Below, piece after piece: positions 7,913 through 16,518 of a DNA stretch of 64,000 nt. Both the position numbers and the translations under genes were made by a program. The notes beneath the pieces were generated by a model. That model was not told the DNA's origin. It saw only the letters and a list, made by a program, of their open reading frames with translations, and ran no database searches. This DNA comes from JAAYCI01 sp031549285 (GTDB lineage Bacteria > Bacillota > Clostridia > Oscillospirales > Ruminococcaceae): NCBI GenBank assembly GCA_031549285.1, contig JAVBPZ010000004.1, positions 43,353 to 107,352 on the forward strand. The letters are read 5' to 3'. Numbering within the stretch: position 1 is the first letter of the stretch; the number at the start of each line of letters is the position of its first letter.

Positions 7913-8896
7913 ATGAAAAAGGTCTTGAGTTTCGTAATGGTAGCGGTATTGTTGGCAACACTGTGCGCCTGCGGTGGGGAAGCGCCGGCGTCCTCGGCGG
8001 TAGCGGCAGTAGCAATTGCCGACGGCAACACGCCAATGGCCGGACCCGCTCCGGCGCAGGACCGCGCAGGGAACCCCATAGTGGTGCCGGAACAGGTGAA
8101 CAAAATTGTGTCGCTGGCGGCCTCCACCACCCGCGTTTTGTGTGATCTGGGCCTGGGGGGGCAGCTGGTGGCGGTGGATACCTACTCGGTGGACAACCTG
8201 TCCGCCAATGTGCCGCAGGACATTTTACTGCTGGACATGATGGCACCGGACCTGGAGCAGCTGGCACAGCTGGCACCGGATATCATTTTCGTGTCAAACC
8301 TGTCCAGTGCGGGCGGCGCGGATATCTTTGCTCCCCTGAAGGAAAGTGGCATCTGTGTGGCGGATATTCCGACCCCGGTCACGGTGGCGGGCATTTTTGA
8401 GGATGTGCAATTCATTGCGGACTGTACCGGTAAAAGCGCTGAGGGCGCGCGGCTGGTGCAGGATGCGCAGGATATATTGGATAACGCGGCGGCGCTGCTG
8501 GCACAGACCAACGAACGCCCGACGGTGTATTTTGAAGTGAGCCCGTCCCCAAACCTGTACAGCACCGGGGCGGGTACATACCTGAACGAACTGGTTACCC
8601 TGGCGGGCGGCAGCAATATTTTTAAAGACCAGGACAGCTGGATTGCGGTGACTGAGGAATCGGTGGTGACCGCGGCGCCGGATGTTATATTTACCGCGGT
8701 GGATTTCCTGCCGGAACCCACCGAGGAGATCTTGGCGCGGGCCGGCTGGGAAACGGTGCCGGCGGTGGAAAACGCGGCGGTGTACAGCGTGGATACCGCG
8801 GCCTCGCAGCAGCCCACCCACCATGTAGCCGAGGCGGTGTGGCAGATGCTGGAGTACCTGCACCCGGAGCTGGCCGCCGGCCAGACTGCGGCGTAG
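7913..8896 (+). CDS. BtuF-like corrinoid/iron-chelate ABC transporter binding lipoprotein
   Basis: 327 residues. Lipoprotein signal MKKVLSFVMVAVLLATLCAC with the lipidated Cys at 20, a short Ala/Pro-rich linker, then the class III (helical-backbone) binding-protein fold: KIVSLAASTTRVLCDLGLGGQLVAVDTYS, LLLDMMAPDLEQLAQLAPDIIF and a C-terminal lobe with VYSVDTAASQQPT. The fold is shared by vitamin B12 and siderophore binders; the cobalamin riboswitch upstream argues for corrinoids. ATG 7913 has AGAGG nearby; an ATG at 7895 is the alternative. No permease or ATPase follows: the next gene is on the other strand, so partners must lie elsewhere. Confidence 0.85.
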   Translation: MKKVLSFVMVAVLLATLCACGGEAPASSAVAAVAIADGNTPMAGPAPAQDRAGNPIVVPEQVNKIVSLAASTTRVLCDLGLGGQLVAVDTYSVDNLSANVPQDILLLDMMAPDLEQLAQLAPDIIFVSNLSSAGGADIFAPLKESGICVADIPTPVTVAGIFEDVQFIADCTGKSAEGARLVQDAQDILDNAAALLAQTNERPTVYFEVSPSPNLYSTGAGTYLNELVTLAGGSNIFKDQDSWIAVTEESVVTAAPDVIFTAVDFLPEPTEEILARAGWETVPAVENAAVYSVDTAASQQPTHHVAEAVWQMLEYLHPELAAGQTAA

Positions 8897-8946
8897 CACC
8901 GCCCAAAGAAGTCCGGTCCGGCAACCGTATTTGGAGAGGGAACTAT

Positions 8947-8980
8947 GGGCGGCACCGTTTTGGTTGCCGCCCACTTTTCT
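8947..8980 (+). terminator. Terminator after btuF-like gene
   Basis: Stem GGGCGGCACC/GGTTGCCGCCC (8947-8956 with 8962-8972), TTTT in the loop, then ACTTTTCT. Located 50 nt past the stop and just before the end of the convergent nitroreductase gene. Confidence 0.65.
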
Positions 8981-8991
8981 ATCTGTGGCAC

Positions 8992-9588
8992 CTATTTAAA
9001 TAGGAAGAAGCGTTCCTCAATCGGCTCGTATTCTTTTTCGTCCGGCTGCGTGGTTTTCACCCCAAACGGCATCTGCGCAAACAGCTTCCAGGCGGCGGGC
9101 AACTGCCAGGTGGCCTTCACCTCATCGTCTATCAGCGGGTTATAATGCTGCAGCGATGCGCCAACGCCCTGTTCTGCCAGCAGTGTCCAGGTGGCAAACT
9201 GCAGCATACCGTTCTGCTGGGTGGCCCAGCCGACAAAGTTGTCCTTAAAGAGCGGGTTTTCCTCCCCATAGCGGGTGGTTACCGCGGTATCGTCAAAATA
9301 TAGGATGGTTCCGTGGCCGGCCGCAAAGCCGGCAATCTTTTTTTGTGTGCGGGGAAACTGCTGTGCTGGGGTTATTTTTTCCAGAGTGGCCAGCACAATC
9401 TCCCACAGTTTTTTGTGGTTTTCGCCCAGCAGCAGCACCATGCGGGTGCTTTGCATATTAAAGGCGGTGGGCATGTCGTGAATCAGTTCTTTCAGCCAGC
9501 TTTCCAGCTGGGCGTCCGGTACCGGCATGGCATCGCTGATACCATACACACTGCGCCGCAAAGCAATATCTTTTAACAATTCACTCAT
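8992..9588 (-). CDS. Nitroreductase-family oxidoreductase (FMN)
   Basis: 198 residues. Family start IALRRSVYGISDAMPVPD, then FNMQSTRMVLLLGENHKKLWEIV and a C-terminal GVGASLQHYNPLIDDEV: this is the short nitroreductase subgroup annotated as oxidoreductases related to the fungal Hbn1/Frm2 proteins. Cytosolic FMN enzyme that reduces nitro or quinone compounds with NAD(P)H; the real substrate is unknown. ATG 9588 has AAGGATG nine nt upstream. Stands alone; divergent from the metal P-ATPase operon. Confidence 0.85.
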   Translation of the reverse strand: MSELLKDIALRRSVYGISDAMPVPDAQLESWLKELIHDMPTAFNMQSTRMVLLLGENHKKLWEIVLATLEKITPAQQFPRTQKKIAGFAAGHGTILYFDDTAVTTRYGEENPLFKDNFVGWATQQNGMLQFATWTLLAEQGVGASLQHYNPLIDDEVKATWQLPAAWKLFAQMPFGVKTTQPDEKEYEPIEERFFLFK

Positions 9589-9664
9589 GATTCTCATCCT
9601 TCCGTGTTTTGTAAAATCTAGCATTAGTTTACCACTTTCCCGCACAAGGTGTTTGAAATAATTA

Positions 9665-9693
9665 TTGACATTTTATGAAGAAAGAGGTATTAT
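9665..9693 (+). promoter_or_regulatory. Promoter of the metal P-ATPase operon
   Basis: TTGACA (9665-9670), exactly 17 nt, TATTAT (9688-9693). Strong sigma-A promoter 75 nt upstream of the small metal-binding protein. Confidence 0.8.
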
Positions 9694-9700
9694 GATAATA

Positions 9701-9729
9701 ACGATTAAACAATAATTTAATCGTTTAAT
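9701..9729. promoter_or_regulatory. Palindromic operator at the metal operon start site
   Basis: ACGATTAAA (9701-9709) and TTTAATCGT (9716-9724) form a perfect inverted repeat with a 6-nt centre; a second overlapping pair is ATTAAAC (9704-9710)/GTTTAAT (9723-9729). It sits right after the -10 box, over the likely start site, as for a repressor. The regulator is not identified; DtxR- and ArsR-family genes at 21143 and 21713 are candidates. Confidence 0.6.
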
Positions 9730-9767
9730 ATTTGAAACGAAAGAACGCATTTCGTGAGGAGAAAAGC

Positions 9768-9986
9768 ATGAAGAAGATTTTCCGGCTGGAAGATTTGGAC
9801 TGTGCGGCGTGTGCCGCTAAAATGGAAGACGCTATTGCCCGTGTGCCGGGGGTCAGCCTGGTACAGGTGAATTTTCTGCGCCAGGCCATGACGCTGGAGG
9901 CGCCAGACGAGCTGTTTGACGGTGTGGTGGCGCAGGCGCAAAAGATTATGAGAAAGATAGAACCGGACGTGCGTGTGGTGGGCTAA
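9768..9986 (+). CDS. Small heavy-metal-associated (HMA) domain protein
   Basis: 72 residues, one ferredoxin-like HMA domain. The metal loop reads LDCAACAAKMEDAI (CxxC, Cys at about 9 and 12), followed by the usual VPGVSLVQVNFLRQAMTL strand pattern. It likely carries a soft or divalent metal ion to the ATPase encoded next. GAGGAGAAAAGC precedes the ATG. The neighbouring ATPase has no HMA domain of its own, so this looks like that domain as a separate protein. 55 nt separate the two genes. Confidence 0.88.
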   Translation: MKKIFRLEDLDCAACAAKMEDAIARVPGVSLVQVNFLRQAMTLEAPDELFDGVVAQAQKIMRKIEPDVRVVG

Positions 9987-10041
9987 GCGGTCAGCGAAAG
10001 CTGGCAAAGACGGCAGTTTGCAAACTTTTGGGAGGAACGGC

Positions 10042-11979
10042 ATGAGCAGAAAATTAAAAAAATGGCTGGTGCGCATTGGGGTGGCGCTGCTGCTATATGC
10101 GGGGGCTATTATATCCGCGCGCCTGTTGCCGCTGGGTGACATGGTGCGGCTGGGAATGTTCCTGGTGGTGTATGCCATCATCGGCTGGGATATTGTGTGG
10201 AAAGCGGTGCGGAATATTTTCCACGGCCAGGTGTTTGATGAAAACTTTCTGATGGTGGTGGCCACGGTGGGCGCGTTTGTGCTGGGGGATTACCCGGAAA
10301 GCGTTGCCGTTATGCTGTTTTACCAGATGGGCGAGTGGTGCCAAAGCTACGCGGTGGGCAAAAGCCGCCGTTCTATTGCGGCGCTGATGGATATTCGGCC
10401 GGACCACGCGAACCTGCGCCAAGCGGACGGGTCGCTTGTGCAGGTGCCGCCGGAAGAGGTAGAGGCGGGCCGGATGATTGTGGTGAAGCCGGGGGAACGG
10501 GTACCGCTGGACGGCATAGTGCGCGAGGGGGATTCTTCGCTGGATACCTCTGCCCTGACCGGTGAGGCGGCCCCGCGGGACGTGCACCCCGGCATGGAGA
10601 TTTTCAGCGGTACGGTGAACCAAACCGGCGTGCTGACGGTACAGGTGACAAAGGTGTATGGCGAATCTACCGTGGCGCGCATTTTGGACCTGGTGGAAAA
10701 CGCCAGCGCCAAAAAGGCGAAAACCGAAACCTTTATTACGCGGTTTGCCCGCTGGTACACCCCGGCGGTGTGTTTGGCGGCGTTGCTGCTGGCGGTGCTG
10801 CCGCCGCTTATCACCGGGGACACGTTTGGGCCGTGGGTATACCGCGCGCTTACCTTCCTGGTCATCTCCTGTCCGTGCGCGCTGGTTATTTCCATTCCGC
10901 TCAGCTTTTTTGGGGGCATCGGCGGCGCGTCCAAGCTGGGCATTCTGGTGAAGGGCAGCAGCACGCTGGAGGCGCTGGCCGCTACCCGGGTGATGATATT
11001 TGACAAAACAGGCACTCTGACCAAAGGGGCATTTGCGGTGTCGGAGATTGTTTCGGCCGGCGCGGACCAGGCGGAACTGCTGGAGCTGGCCGCCTATGCG
11101 GAAGGTTATTCCACCCACCCTATTGCAAAAGCGTTGCGGGAGGCCTATGGCGCTGCGCTGGATTTTGCACGGGTACAGAAGGTGGAGGAACTGGCCGGGC
11201 ACGGCATGCGCGCGGTGATAGATGGGCGCGAGGTGCTGGCCGGAAACCGGAAGCTGATGCAGGAAAACGGCATTCCGGCGCCGAAGGCCCCCGAAGCCGG
11301 GACGGTGGTGTATCTGGCGGCCGAGGGAGAATATCAGGGATATATTCTGGTGGAGGACGTGGTGAAGCCAGAGGCGAAACAGGCGCTGGCGGAACTGCGC
11401 AAGGAAGGCATACGGAAAACCGTGATGCTGACCGGAGACTGCGCCGCGGTGGGGGAAAAGGTAGGCGTACAACTGTGCCTGGACGAAGTATGCACCGGCC
11501 TGCTGCCGGATGAAAAGCTGGTGCGGGCAGAGGCGCTGCTGGCGGCCAGCGATGAAAAGAACCGGGTGGCGTTTGTGGGCGACGGCGTGAACGATGCCCC
11601 GGTGCTGGCACGGGTGCATGTGGGCATAGCGATGGGCGCGCTGGGCAGTGATGCTGCCATAGAGGCGGCAGACGTGGTGATTATGACCGACGAGATATCG
11701 AAGATACCGGCAGCCATGCGGGTGAGCCGGCGCACCCTGTCTATTGCGCGGCAGAACATCATTTTTGCGCTGGGGATAAAGGCGGTGGTGCTGCTGCTGG
11801 GTGCGCTGGGGTTTGCCTCCATGTGGATGGCGGTGTTTGCGGACGTGGGGGTGTCGGTACTGGCTATACTGAACGCCATGCGCGCGCTGCGGGTAAAGGG
11901 GATGGAAAGCCCCGCCACAAATGTGGGGGCGCCGCAGAACCCCAGGCGGGACGCGCCGTTCGCGAACAAGGCAGGCTAA
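10042..11979 (+). CDS. Heavy-metal translocating P1B-type ATPase (Zn/Cd/Pb class)
   Basis: 645 residues, about eight membrane helices. ATP-driven export of divalent metal ions. Visible: actuator TGEAAPRD, CPC in the metal-binding helix (277-279), phosphorylation site DKTGTLT (Asp321), the HP motif YSTHPIAKAL, hinge GDGVNDAP (513-520), and a last helix FADVGVSVLAILNAMRALR whose Asp fits the Zn/Cd/Pb subgroup (ZntA/CadA). The N-terminus starts directly with helix 1 and has no HMA domain. GGGAGG lies before ATG 10042. Co-transcribed with the HMA protein. The metal is inferred, not proven. Confidence 0.92.
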   Translation: MSRKLKKWLVRIGVALLLYAGAIISARLLPLGDMVRLGMFLVVYAIIGWDIVWKAVRNIFHGQVFDENFLMVVATVGAFVLGDYPESVAVMLFYQMGEWCQSYAVGKSRRSIAALMDIRPDHANLRQADGSLVQVPPEEVEAGRMIVVKPGERVPLDGIVREGDSSLDTSALTGEAAPRDVHPGMEIFSGTVNQTGVLTVQVTKVYGESTVARILDLVENASAKKAKTETFITRFARWYTPAVCLAALLLAVLPPLITGDTFGPWVYRALTFLVISCPCALVISIPLSFFGGIGGASKLGILVKGSSTLEALAATRVMIFDKTGTLTKGAFAVSEIVSAGADQAELLELAAYAEGYSTHPIAKALREAYGAALDFARVQKVEELAGHGMRAVIDGREVLAGNRKLMQENGIPAPKAPEAGTVVYLAAEGEYQGYILVEDVVKPEAKQALAELRKEGIRKTVMLTGDCAAVGEKVGVQLCLDEVCTGLLPDEKLVRAEALLAASDEKNRVAFVGDGVNDAPVLARVHVGIAMGALGSDAAIEAADVVIMTDEISKIPAAMRVSRRTLSIARQNIIFALGIKAVVLLLGALGFASMWMAVFADVGVSVLAILNAMRALRVKGMESPATNVGAPQNPRRDAPFANKAG

Positions 11980-12063
11980 GGAAAAAGCCGGGAAAAACGC
12001 AGCGTTTTATCGCATAGAAAAATCCGCTGTTTGTGTCGGGAAAAAATTTTACACAAGGAGGCC

Positions 12064-12093
12064 TTGCTTTCGCCCGTCGGGTTTCCCTATAAT
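12064..12093 (+). promoter_or_regulatory. Promoter of M28 peptidase gene
   Basis: TTGCTT (12064-12069), 18-nt spacer, TATAAT (12088-12093), 48 nt upstream of the ATG. Confidence 0.65.
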
Positions 12094-12140
12094 AGAAAAA
12101 CGAAAAAGTGATTTCAGAGTAGGGAAAGGGTTGCCCAAAA

Positions 12141-13211
12141 ATGCAAAAGAGAATAAGCTGTGTGGCATTGGCGGTCATACTGCTGCTTTCGCTGTTTTGC
12201 GGATGCGGTGCAGCAGAACATGCACTCATAACACAAGCCAGGCAATCCGATGTGATTGATTCGGCAGGGCTATCCAAAGCGGAAATAGCGGGGAATGCAT
12301 ATGGCGAGATTGCCTACCAATATTTGGAATACATTCAAGAGGCGCTGCCGGGGCGGCTGGCTTTTACCCAGAAAGAGAAAGAAGCGGCCACGTTTATTGT
12401 AAGTGCAGTTTTGGATATGGGGTATCCGCCCGGTTGCATTGAGGTACAAGATTTTTCGTATAATGGCGCCAGTGCGTTTTTATCGGCAGAGGCGACAAAA
12501 GAATTTAACGGCGGCGAAAAAGTGGATGGCAGCCAAAATATTATCGTGACAAAAAAAGGGGATAGCAAAAAAACCATTATTGTTGGCGCGCATTACGACA
12601 GTGCCGCAACGCATGGCGTGGATGACAACGGGTCCGGCGTTGCGGTTGTTTTGGAAAATGCCCTGCGCATGGTAGGCGAACGAACCCCCTATACAATAAA
12701 ATATCTTTTTTTTGGGTATGAGGAATCGGCGCTAAGAGGCTCCCGCGTGTATCTGAACTCCTTGTCCGATGCAGAAAAAGAAAACATTGTATTCATGGTG
12801 AACCTGGATTCCGTTATTGGCGGAGATACCTGCTATTTGTATGGCGGCGCCCTTCAAAACGACGGAACGGTAACCGATACAGAGGCGGTATTGAAAGCGT
12901 ATGAGTACGTGGAAAATCTGGGGCTGGATATCCATGTGTCATCAGGGGAAAATGAAAGTTGCCCGTTTCCGATGGGCACGCTGGCCGGCGATAACGTTCC
13001 CTTCATGGAAAGCGGTATTCCGTACATACAATGCGACGCGATCACCTATGAAAAGGACCGTGCGTATGAATCGAAGCAGTTTCCGTTGATTATGCACACG
13101 CCCAATGATGATTTGGATTTTATCAACAAGACATTTCCAAACCGCGTAAACAAAGCGCTGGCGTCGTATTCCACGCTGCTGGACCATATGCTGAAAGACG
13201 GTACTTTGTAA
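12141..13211 (+). CDS. M28-family metallopeptidase lipoprotein
   Basis: 356 residues. Lipoprotein signal ending in SLFCGC (Cys about 22), so it is probably anchored outside the membrane. The M28 two-zinc site is visible: AHYDSAATHGVDDNGSG (His and bridging Asp), GYEESALRGSR (catalytic Glu), MVNLDSV (Asp) and a distal IMHTPNDDLD (His). The family comprises aminopeptidases and carboxypeptidases, so the substrate is probably peptides or peptidoglycan-derived peptides. Base composition is visibly more AT-rich than the P-ATPase operon before it. Single gene with its own promoter. Confidence 0.87.
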   Translation: MQKRISCVALAVILLLSLFCGCGAAEHALITQARQSDVIDSAGLSKAEIAGNAYGEIAYQYLEYIQEALPGRLAFTQKEKEAATFIVSAVLDMGYPPGCIEVQDFSYNGASAFLSAEATKEFNGGEKVDGSQNIIVTKKGDSKKTIIVGAHYDSAATHGVDDNGSGVAVVLENALRMVGERTPYTIKYLFFGYEESALRGSRVYLNSLSDAEKENIVFMVNLDSVIGGDTCYLYGGALQNDGTVTDTEAVLKAYEYVENLGLDIHVSSGENESCPFPMGTLAGDNVPFMESGIPYIQCDAITYEKDRAYESKQFPLIMHTPNDDLDFINKTFPNRVNKALASYSTLLDHMLKDGTL

Positions 13212-13312
13212 TGTGGTTCGGGTTTTTGCGATGCGGGTGTTGTGCACCGGCGGGTGAAACGCGCGAAAAAATTGTAGCTACTTACCGTAGAAAAGATGGC
13301 GGCATTTTTGTG

Positions 13313-13342
13313 TTGACAAAATCTGTATACCTGGGGTATGAT
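13313..13342 (+). promoter_or_regulatory. Promoter of the tRNA cluster
   Basis: TTGACA (13313-13318), 18 nt, TATGAT (13337-13342), 54 nt before tRNA-Trp. Confidence 0.75.
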
Positions 13343-13395
13343 ATTAAGGCGCTCTGGTTTTAGGCCGGCTTGGCCCGGCCTGCGCGTCGGCACGA

Positions 13396-13471
13396 AGGGG
13401 TATAGCTCAGTTGGTAGAGCAGCGGTCTCCAAAACCGCGTGCCGAGGGTTCAAATCCTTCTGCCCCTGCCA
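13396..13471 (+). tRNA. tRNA-Trp (CCA anticodon)
   Basis: 76 nt including encoded CCA. Acceptor AGGGGTA/TGCCCCT, anticodon loop CTCCAAA, GGTTCAAATCC T-arm. Confidence 0.96.
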
Positions 13472-13475
13472 GTAT

Positions 13476-13552
13476 GGCCCGGTAGTTCAGTTGGTTAGAA
13501 CGCTAGCCTGTCACGCTAGAGGCCGTGGGTTCAAGTCCCATCCGGGTCGCCA
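13476..13552 (+). tRNA. tRNA-Asp (GTC anticodon)
   Basis: 77 nt including CCA. Acceptor GGCCCGG/CCGGGTC, anticodon GTC in CTGTCAC, T-arm GGTTCAAGTCC. Confidence 0.96.
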
Positions 13553-13557
13553 TATTT

Positions 13558-13633
13558 GCTGCTGTGGCTCAGGTGGCAGAGCACATCCTTGGTAAGGATG
13601 AGGTCACCAGTTCGAATCTGGTCAGCAGCTCCA
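13558..13633 (+). tRNA. tRNA-Thr (GGT anticodon)
   Basis: 76 nt including CCA. Acceptor GCTGCTG/CAGCAGC, anticodon GGT in TTGGTAA, T-arm AGTTCGAATCT. Confidence 0.96.
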
Positions 13634-13635
13634 AA

Positions 13636-13679
13636 AGAAGCCCTGTTATGTTGATTTAACATAACAGGGCTTCTTTTTT
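13636..13679 (+). terminator. Terminator of tRNA cluster
   Basis: Long stem AGAAGCCCTGTTATGTT (from 13636) against AACATAACAGGGCTTCT, then TTTTT. Starts 3 nt after tRNA-Thr. Confidence 0.92.
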
Positions 13680-13858
13680 GTGTTGAGAACTGTAACGGAA
13701 AGGAAGCGAAAGGCGTAGTGCTTCAGCATAAAAATGGAAAGTGTACCGACGCTGTAACCACTTGTTACTATTTTGGAACTATTTGTAACCTAAAAAGAGC
13801 AGTAAGTATACTATAATAGGATTGCAACATAAAATATATTTTAAAGGCGTAACGTTCC

Positions 13859-14377
13859 ATGAAAAAACTATTGCTTTTGTTAGTAAGTGTTACAATTTTG
13901 TTTTCTACTGCTTGTAGTCCAGCAAATACGAATAGTCAAGTGAGTGTTAATAGTCAAGCAAGTGTTAATAATCAAGTAAATACGGAAAGCAAGACAGGTA
14001 TTGATAGCCAAACAAAAAGCGATGCTCTGGAAGAAGGATGGAATGGTATATATAAAGCAGATTCCGAGTACTACATATTGCTTTATACGGACAATAACGA
14101 AACGCTGACTTTTAATGTTATAAAGAAAGATGGGAATTCGATATCGTATCCAATTCAATGGATTAATACGGTGCCGATTGAAGATGAAAATACGGTTGAC
14201 TATTCCAATGAGTTTTTTGATGACGTGGATACTTTGCAAATAACAAGAAATGGGAACGAAATAACGGTTACGGCCGGCAGCACCGACACGGGTTCTACAT
14301 TAAATAATATTAGCGGCATCTACACAAAATATAAAAATGTTGACAGTGGCCAAATTGGCGATGATTTTGAATTGTAA
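13859..14377 (+). CDS. AT-rich lipoprotein of unknown function
   Basis: 172 residues. Signal MKKLLLLLVSVTILFSTAC with lipidated Cys at 19; then a Ser/Asn/Gln/Val linker made by an 18-bp tandem repeat (13931-13984, three units, the third imperfect), then a domain of roughly 100 residues rich in beta-type sequence (WNGIYKADSEYYILLYTDNN, ISYPIQW, TLQITRNGNEITVTAG). No family recognised. It is strikingly more AT-rich than the neighbours and lies right after a tRNA cluster, both hints of acquisition. A TATAAT at 13812-13817 may be its -10 box; the SD (AAAGG) is weak and about 12 nt from the ATG. Confidence 0.8.
   Translation: MKKLLLLLVSVTILFSTACSPANTNSQVSVNSQASVNNQVNTESKTGIDSQTKSDALEEGWNGIYKADSEYYILLYTDNNETLTFNVIKKDGNSISYPIQWINTVPIEDENTVDYSNEFFDDVDTLQITRNGNEITVTAGSTDTGSTLNNISGIYTKYKNVDSGQIGDDFEL
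13931..13984 (+). repeat. 18-bp tandem repeat inside the AT-rich lipoprotein gene
   Basis: Units at 13931-13948, 13949-13966 and a diverged 13967-13984, core AATAGTCAAG followed by an AGTGTT-like end. In frame, so it only lengthens the linker (NSQVSV, NSQASV, NNQVNT). Confidence 0.75.
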
Positions 14378-14383
14378 ACGGAA

Positions 14384-14436
14384 ATAAAAAAAGGGCCCGT
14401 TCCCGTAGTTCAGAGTGGACTGCGGGAGCGGGTTTT
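14384..14436. terminator. Bidirectional terminator between lipoprotein and YhhN genes
   Basis: Stem CCCGTTCCCG/CGGGAGCGGG (14396-14405 with 14423-14432); TTTTGTGTTTG on the plus side and a T7 run on the minus side. Serves two convergent genes. Confidence 0.85.
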
Positions 14437-14512
14437 GTGTTTGTGCGGTTCTGCGACGCAAAAGGGTACCCAACCGTACGGCGGAATGCGTTCCCCGTGG
14501 CAGGCCGGACTG

Positions 14513-15283
14513 CTATTTGTACTCGCGGGGCTTTGCCTGCCCGCCAAACGGATAGGCGCTGAGCGCAAGCAGCGCCTGGGACGGCAGGTAAAAAAACCAC
14601 ATGAGCAGGGCGGTGGCATTGTGTATGTGCGTGCCGTAGGGCAATAGATTAAACAGCGCCACGTTGACATCGCACAGCAAAAACAGCAGCATGCCCAGCC
14701 GGGCCAGGCGGCTGTTTGGCCGCGGCAGCGGCGCCCGGAACGTGAAAACCGTGGCCGATAGTATGAGCATGGCATATACGATTGCTGCGGCCAGCAAGGA
14801 AACAAGTGAAGCGCTGGCCGGCGCAAGGTCAGGAAAAAACTGCGAAAGTGCCGCCGCCGAAAGCCCCACGGCCGCCAGCAGGACGAAAAGCCGGAACCGG
14901 TCCGGCCGAAAACGCAGGATATAGGTGAGGTGTGTGCCACAGAAAATGGTGATGCCCACCGTGAAGTACGGCGTGAACAGAAGCAGTATATCGGCGGCCA
15001 GGGTGAAAGACAGCGCCGCCAGCACCAGCCGGGCATCCCGGCTGCCGCCGCCGCGGCGAAAAGAAAAAATAGCCAGCAGCAGGCACAAAAGCATGCCGGA
15101 GTATTTTATGATGCCGGACAGCAGACTGTGCTGTGGGGAAAAAACATCCACAAAAAGAAACGCGATATATACGGCGCCGATAGCGCATAGAGTGATGATA
15201 ACACCACGCGGCAGCGCCGTTTTTGGCGGCGCAAAAGCAGTGGAATTGGAAATATCTGTAGAAGAAACGGGGCTGTTTTTCAT
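14513..15283 (-). CDS. YhhN/TMEM86-family membrane protein (lysoplasmalogenase-like)
   Basis: 256 residues, about eight hydrophobic helices, for example VIITLCAIGAVYIAFLF, YSGMLLCLLLAIFSF, and the family-typical pairs LAADILLLF and LLFLLCDVNVALF with conserved Asp residues in membrane helices. The family includes mammalian lysoplasmalogenase TMEM86; the bacterial role is not settled. ATG 15283 gives a plausible cytoplasmic start; a GGAG lies 12 nt upstream. A second member is encoded at 59719-60405. Confidence 0.82.
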   Translation of the reverse strand: MKNSPVSSTDISNSTAFAPPKTALPRGVIITLCAIGAVYIAFLFVDVFSPQHSLLSGIIKYSGMLLCLLLAIFSFRRGGGSRDARLVLAALSFTLAADILLLFTPYFTVGITIFCGTHLTYILRFRPDRFRLFVLLAAVGLSAAALSQFFPDLAPASASLVSLLAAAIVYAMLILSATVFTFRAPLPRPNSRLARLGMLLFLLCDVNVALFNLLPYGTHIHNATALLMWFFYLPSQALLALSAYPFGGQAKPREYK

Positions 15284-15511
15284 CGAGAAAGGGCTCCTTT
15301 TTTGTCCGAAGGCAGGTGGGGTACGGGCGTGCAAAAAGCCGGAAAAGGATGTGACGACGGCTGGCGGTCCGGCGGTTTGCAAAGCAAGTGGTGTGGTACA
15401 TAAAGCATACGTCGCGCGGTTGGCGGTTGTCAAACCGGAAGCGTAGCAACCGCGGCGGCGAAAGGTTTTTTGGCTGCGGAGCAGGCAGCACTGGGTTTTG
15501 CGGCCAGCGCT

Positions 15512-15540
15512 GGAAAAAGGGCGGGGTTTGGTGCTATACT
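15512..15540 (+). promoter_or_regulatory. Extended -10 promoter of TIGR01906 gene
   Basis: TGCTATACT (extended -10, TATACT 15535-15540) with a weak GGAAAA-like -35, about 80 nt before the GTG start. Confidence 0.5.
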
Positions 15541-15621
15541 GTATGGGCGGTGGACGAGTTTGACTTTGGAAAGCGGAAGGTTCTTCTGAAGTACTGCCGC
15601 ACAGCAAGGGAGGAAACGCAC

Positions 15622-16365
15622 GTGCAAAAAGAAAAAATGTTTACCGGAACCAACATCCTGCTGGCGCTGGGCATCATGCTGTTTGTGTGTACTTTCGCGG
15701 TGGTGGCCACGCTGTTTTTTCGCCCGCTGTATTATTATGACATGGGGCGGCTGGACATTCAGGGGTATTCCGGGCTGGCGGAGGATGAAATACGCGCAAA
15801 CTATGATGCGCTGATAGACTACAACAGTGTGTTTTGGCGCGGGGAGCTGCGCTTTCCCAGCATGCCCATGTCGGAGGGCGGGCGCATCCATTTTGAAGAG
15901 GTGAAGGATATTTTCGACGGGGTGCAGGTGCTGGCGATGGTGTCATTTGTGGCGGTGACAGCGGGCAGCGTGCTGAAGCTGCGGCGGCGCAAGGCGGCCT
16001 TTTTAAAGCTGGCGGGCATTGCTTCGCTGGCGGTGCCGGCGGTGCTGGGCGCACTGGTTGCCGTTAGCTGGGAGCGGTTTTTCCTGGTGTTCCACGCCAT
16101 TTTCTTCCGCAACAATTATTGGCTGTTCGACCCCGCCACCGACCCGGTCATACGCATTTTGCCGGATACCTTTTTCCTGCATTGCGCGGTGATGATTTTG
16201 GCGCTGGTGGTGTGCATGGCGGTGGGGCTGTTTGTGGCGGGCGGGCTGCTGCAACGCCGGTTTGCCAGAAAGACCCTGCTGCCGGAGGATGTCGGGCAGG
16301 AGATACCACAGGAAGCAAAATCTGGCAATGGAACGGAAATAGCGCCGGCGGGCGGCACAGAATAA
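15622..16365 (+). CDS. TIGR01906-family integral membrane protein
   Basis: 247 residues starting with GTG 15622, chosen because GGGAGG stands 8 nt upstream; an ATG at 15637 is possible. One N-terminal helix (NILLALGIMLFVCTFAVVATLFF), an external part containing the family signature EIRANYDALIDYN and HFEEVKDIF, then three more helices. Function unknown; the family is frequent in Firmicutes. The C-terminal tail is charged and cytoplasmic. Not clearly in an operon. Confidence 0.8.
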   Translation: MQKEKMFTGTNILLALGIMLFVCTFAVVATLFFRPLYYYDMGRLDIQGYSGLAEDEIRANYDALIDYNSVFWRGELRFPSMPMSEGGRIHFEEVKDIFDGVQVLAMVSFVAVTAGSVLKLRRRKAAFLKLAGIASLAVPAVLGALVAVSWERFFLVFHAIFFRNNYWLFDPATDPVIRILPDTFFLHCAVMILALVVCMAVGLFVAGGLLQRRFARKTLLPEDVGQEIPQEAKSGNGTEIAPAGGTE

Positions 16366-16384
16366 CGGAAGAACACGATATACG

Positions 16385-16425
16385 AAATCCCCCAGATGGA
16401 CATTTTGTCCACCGGGGGATTTTTC
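16385..16425 (+). terminator. Terminator after TIGR01906 gene
   Basis: Stem AATCCCCC..GATGGAC / GTCCAC..GGGGGATT (about 16386-16401 with 16406-16421), then TTTTTC. Confidence 0.85.
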
Positions 16426-16518
16426 GCCTAAAGCAAAGGGGGTTCGAAAGAGCGGCGTTTCTGGCGTATGTGGTTCGGGCCCTTTTACCTTTAGGTTGCC
16501 GTTATAATTGCCTGTCGT

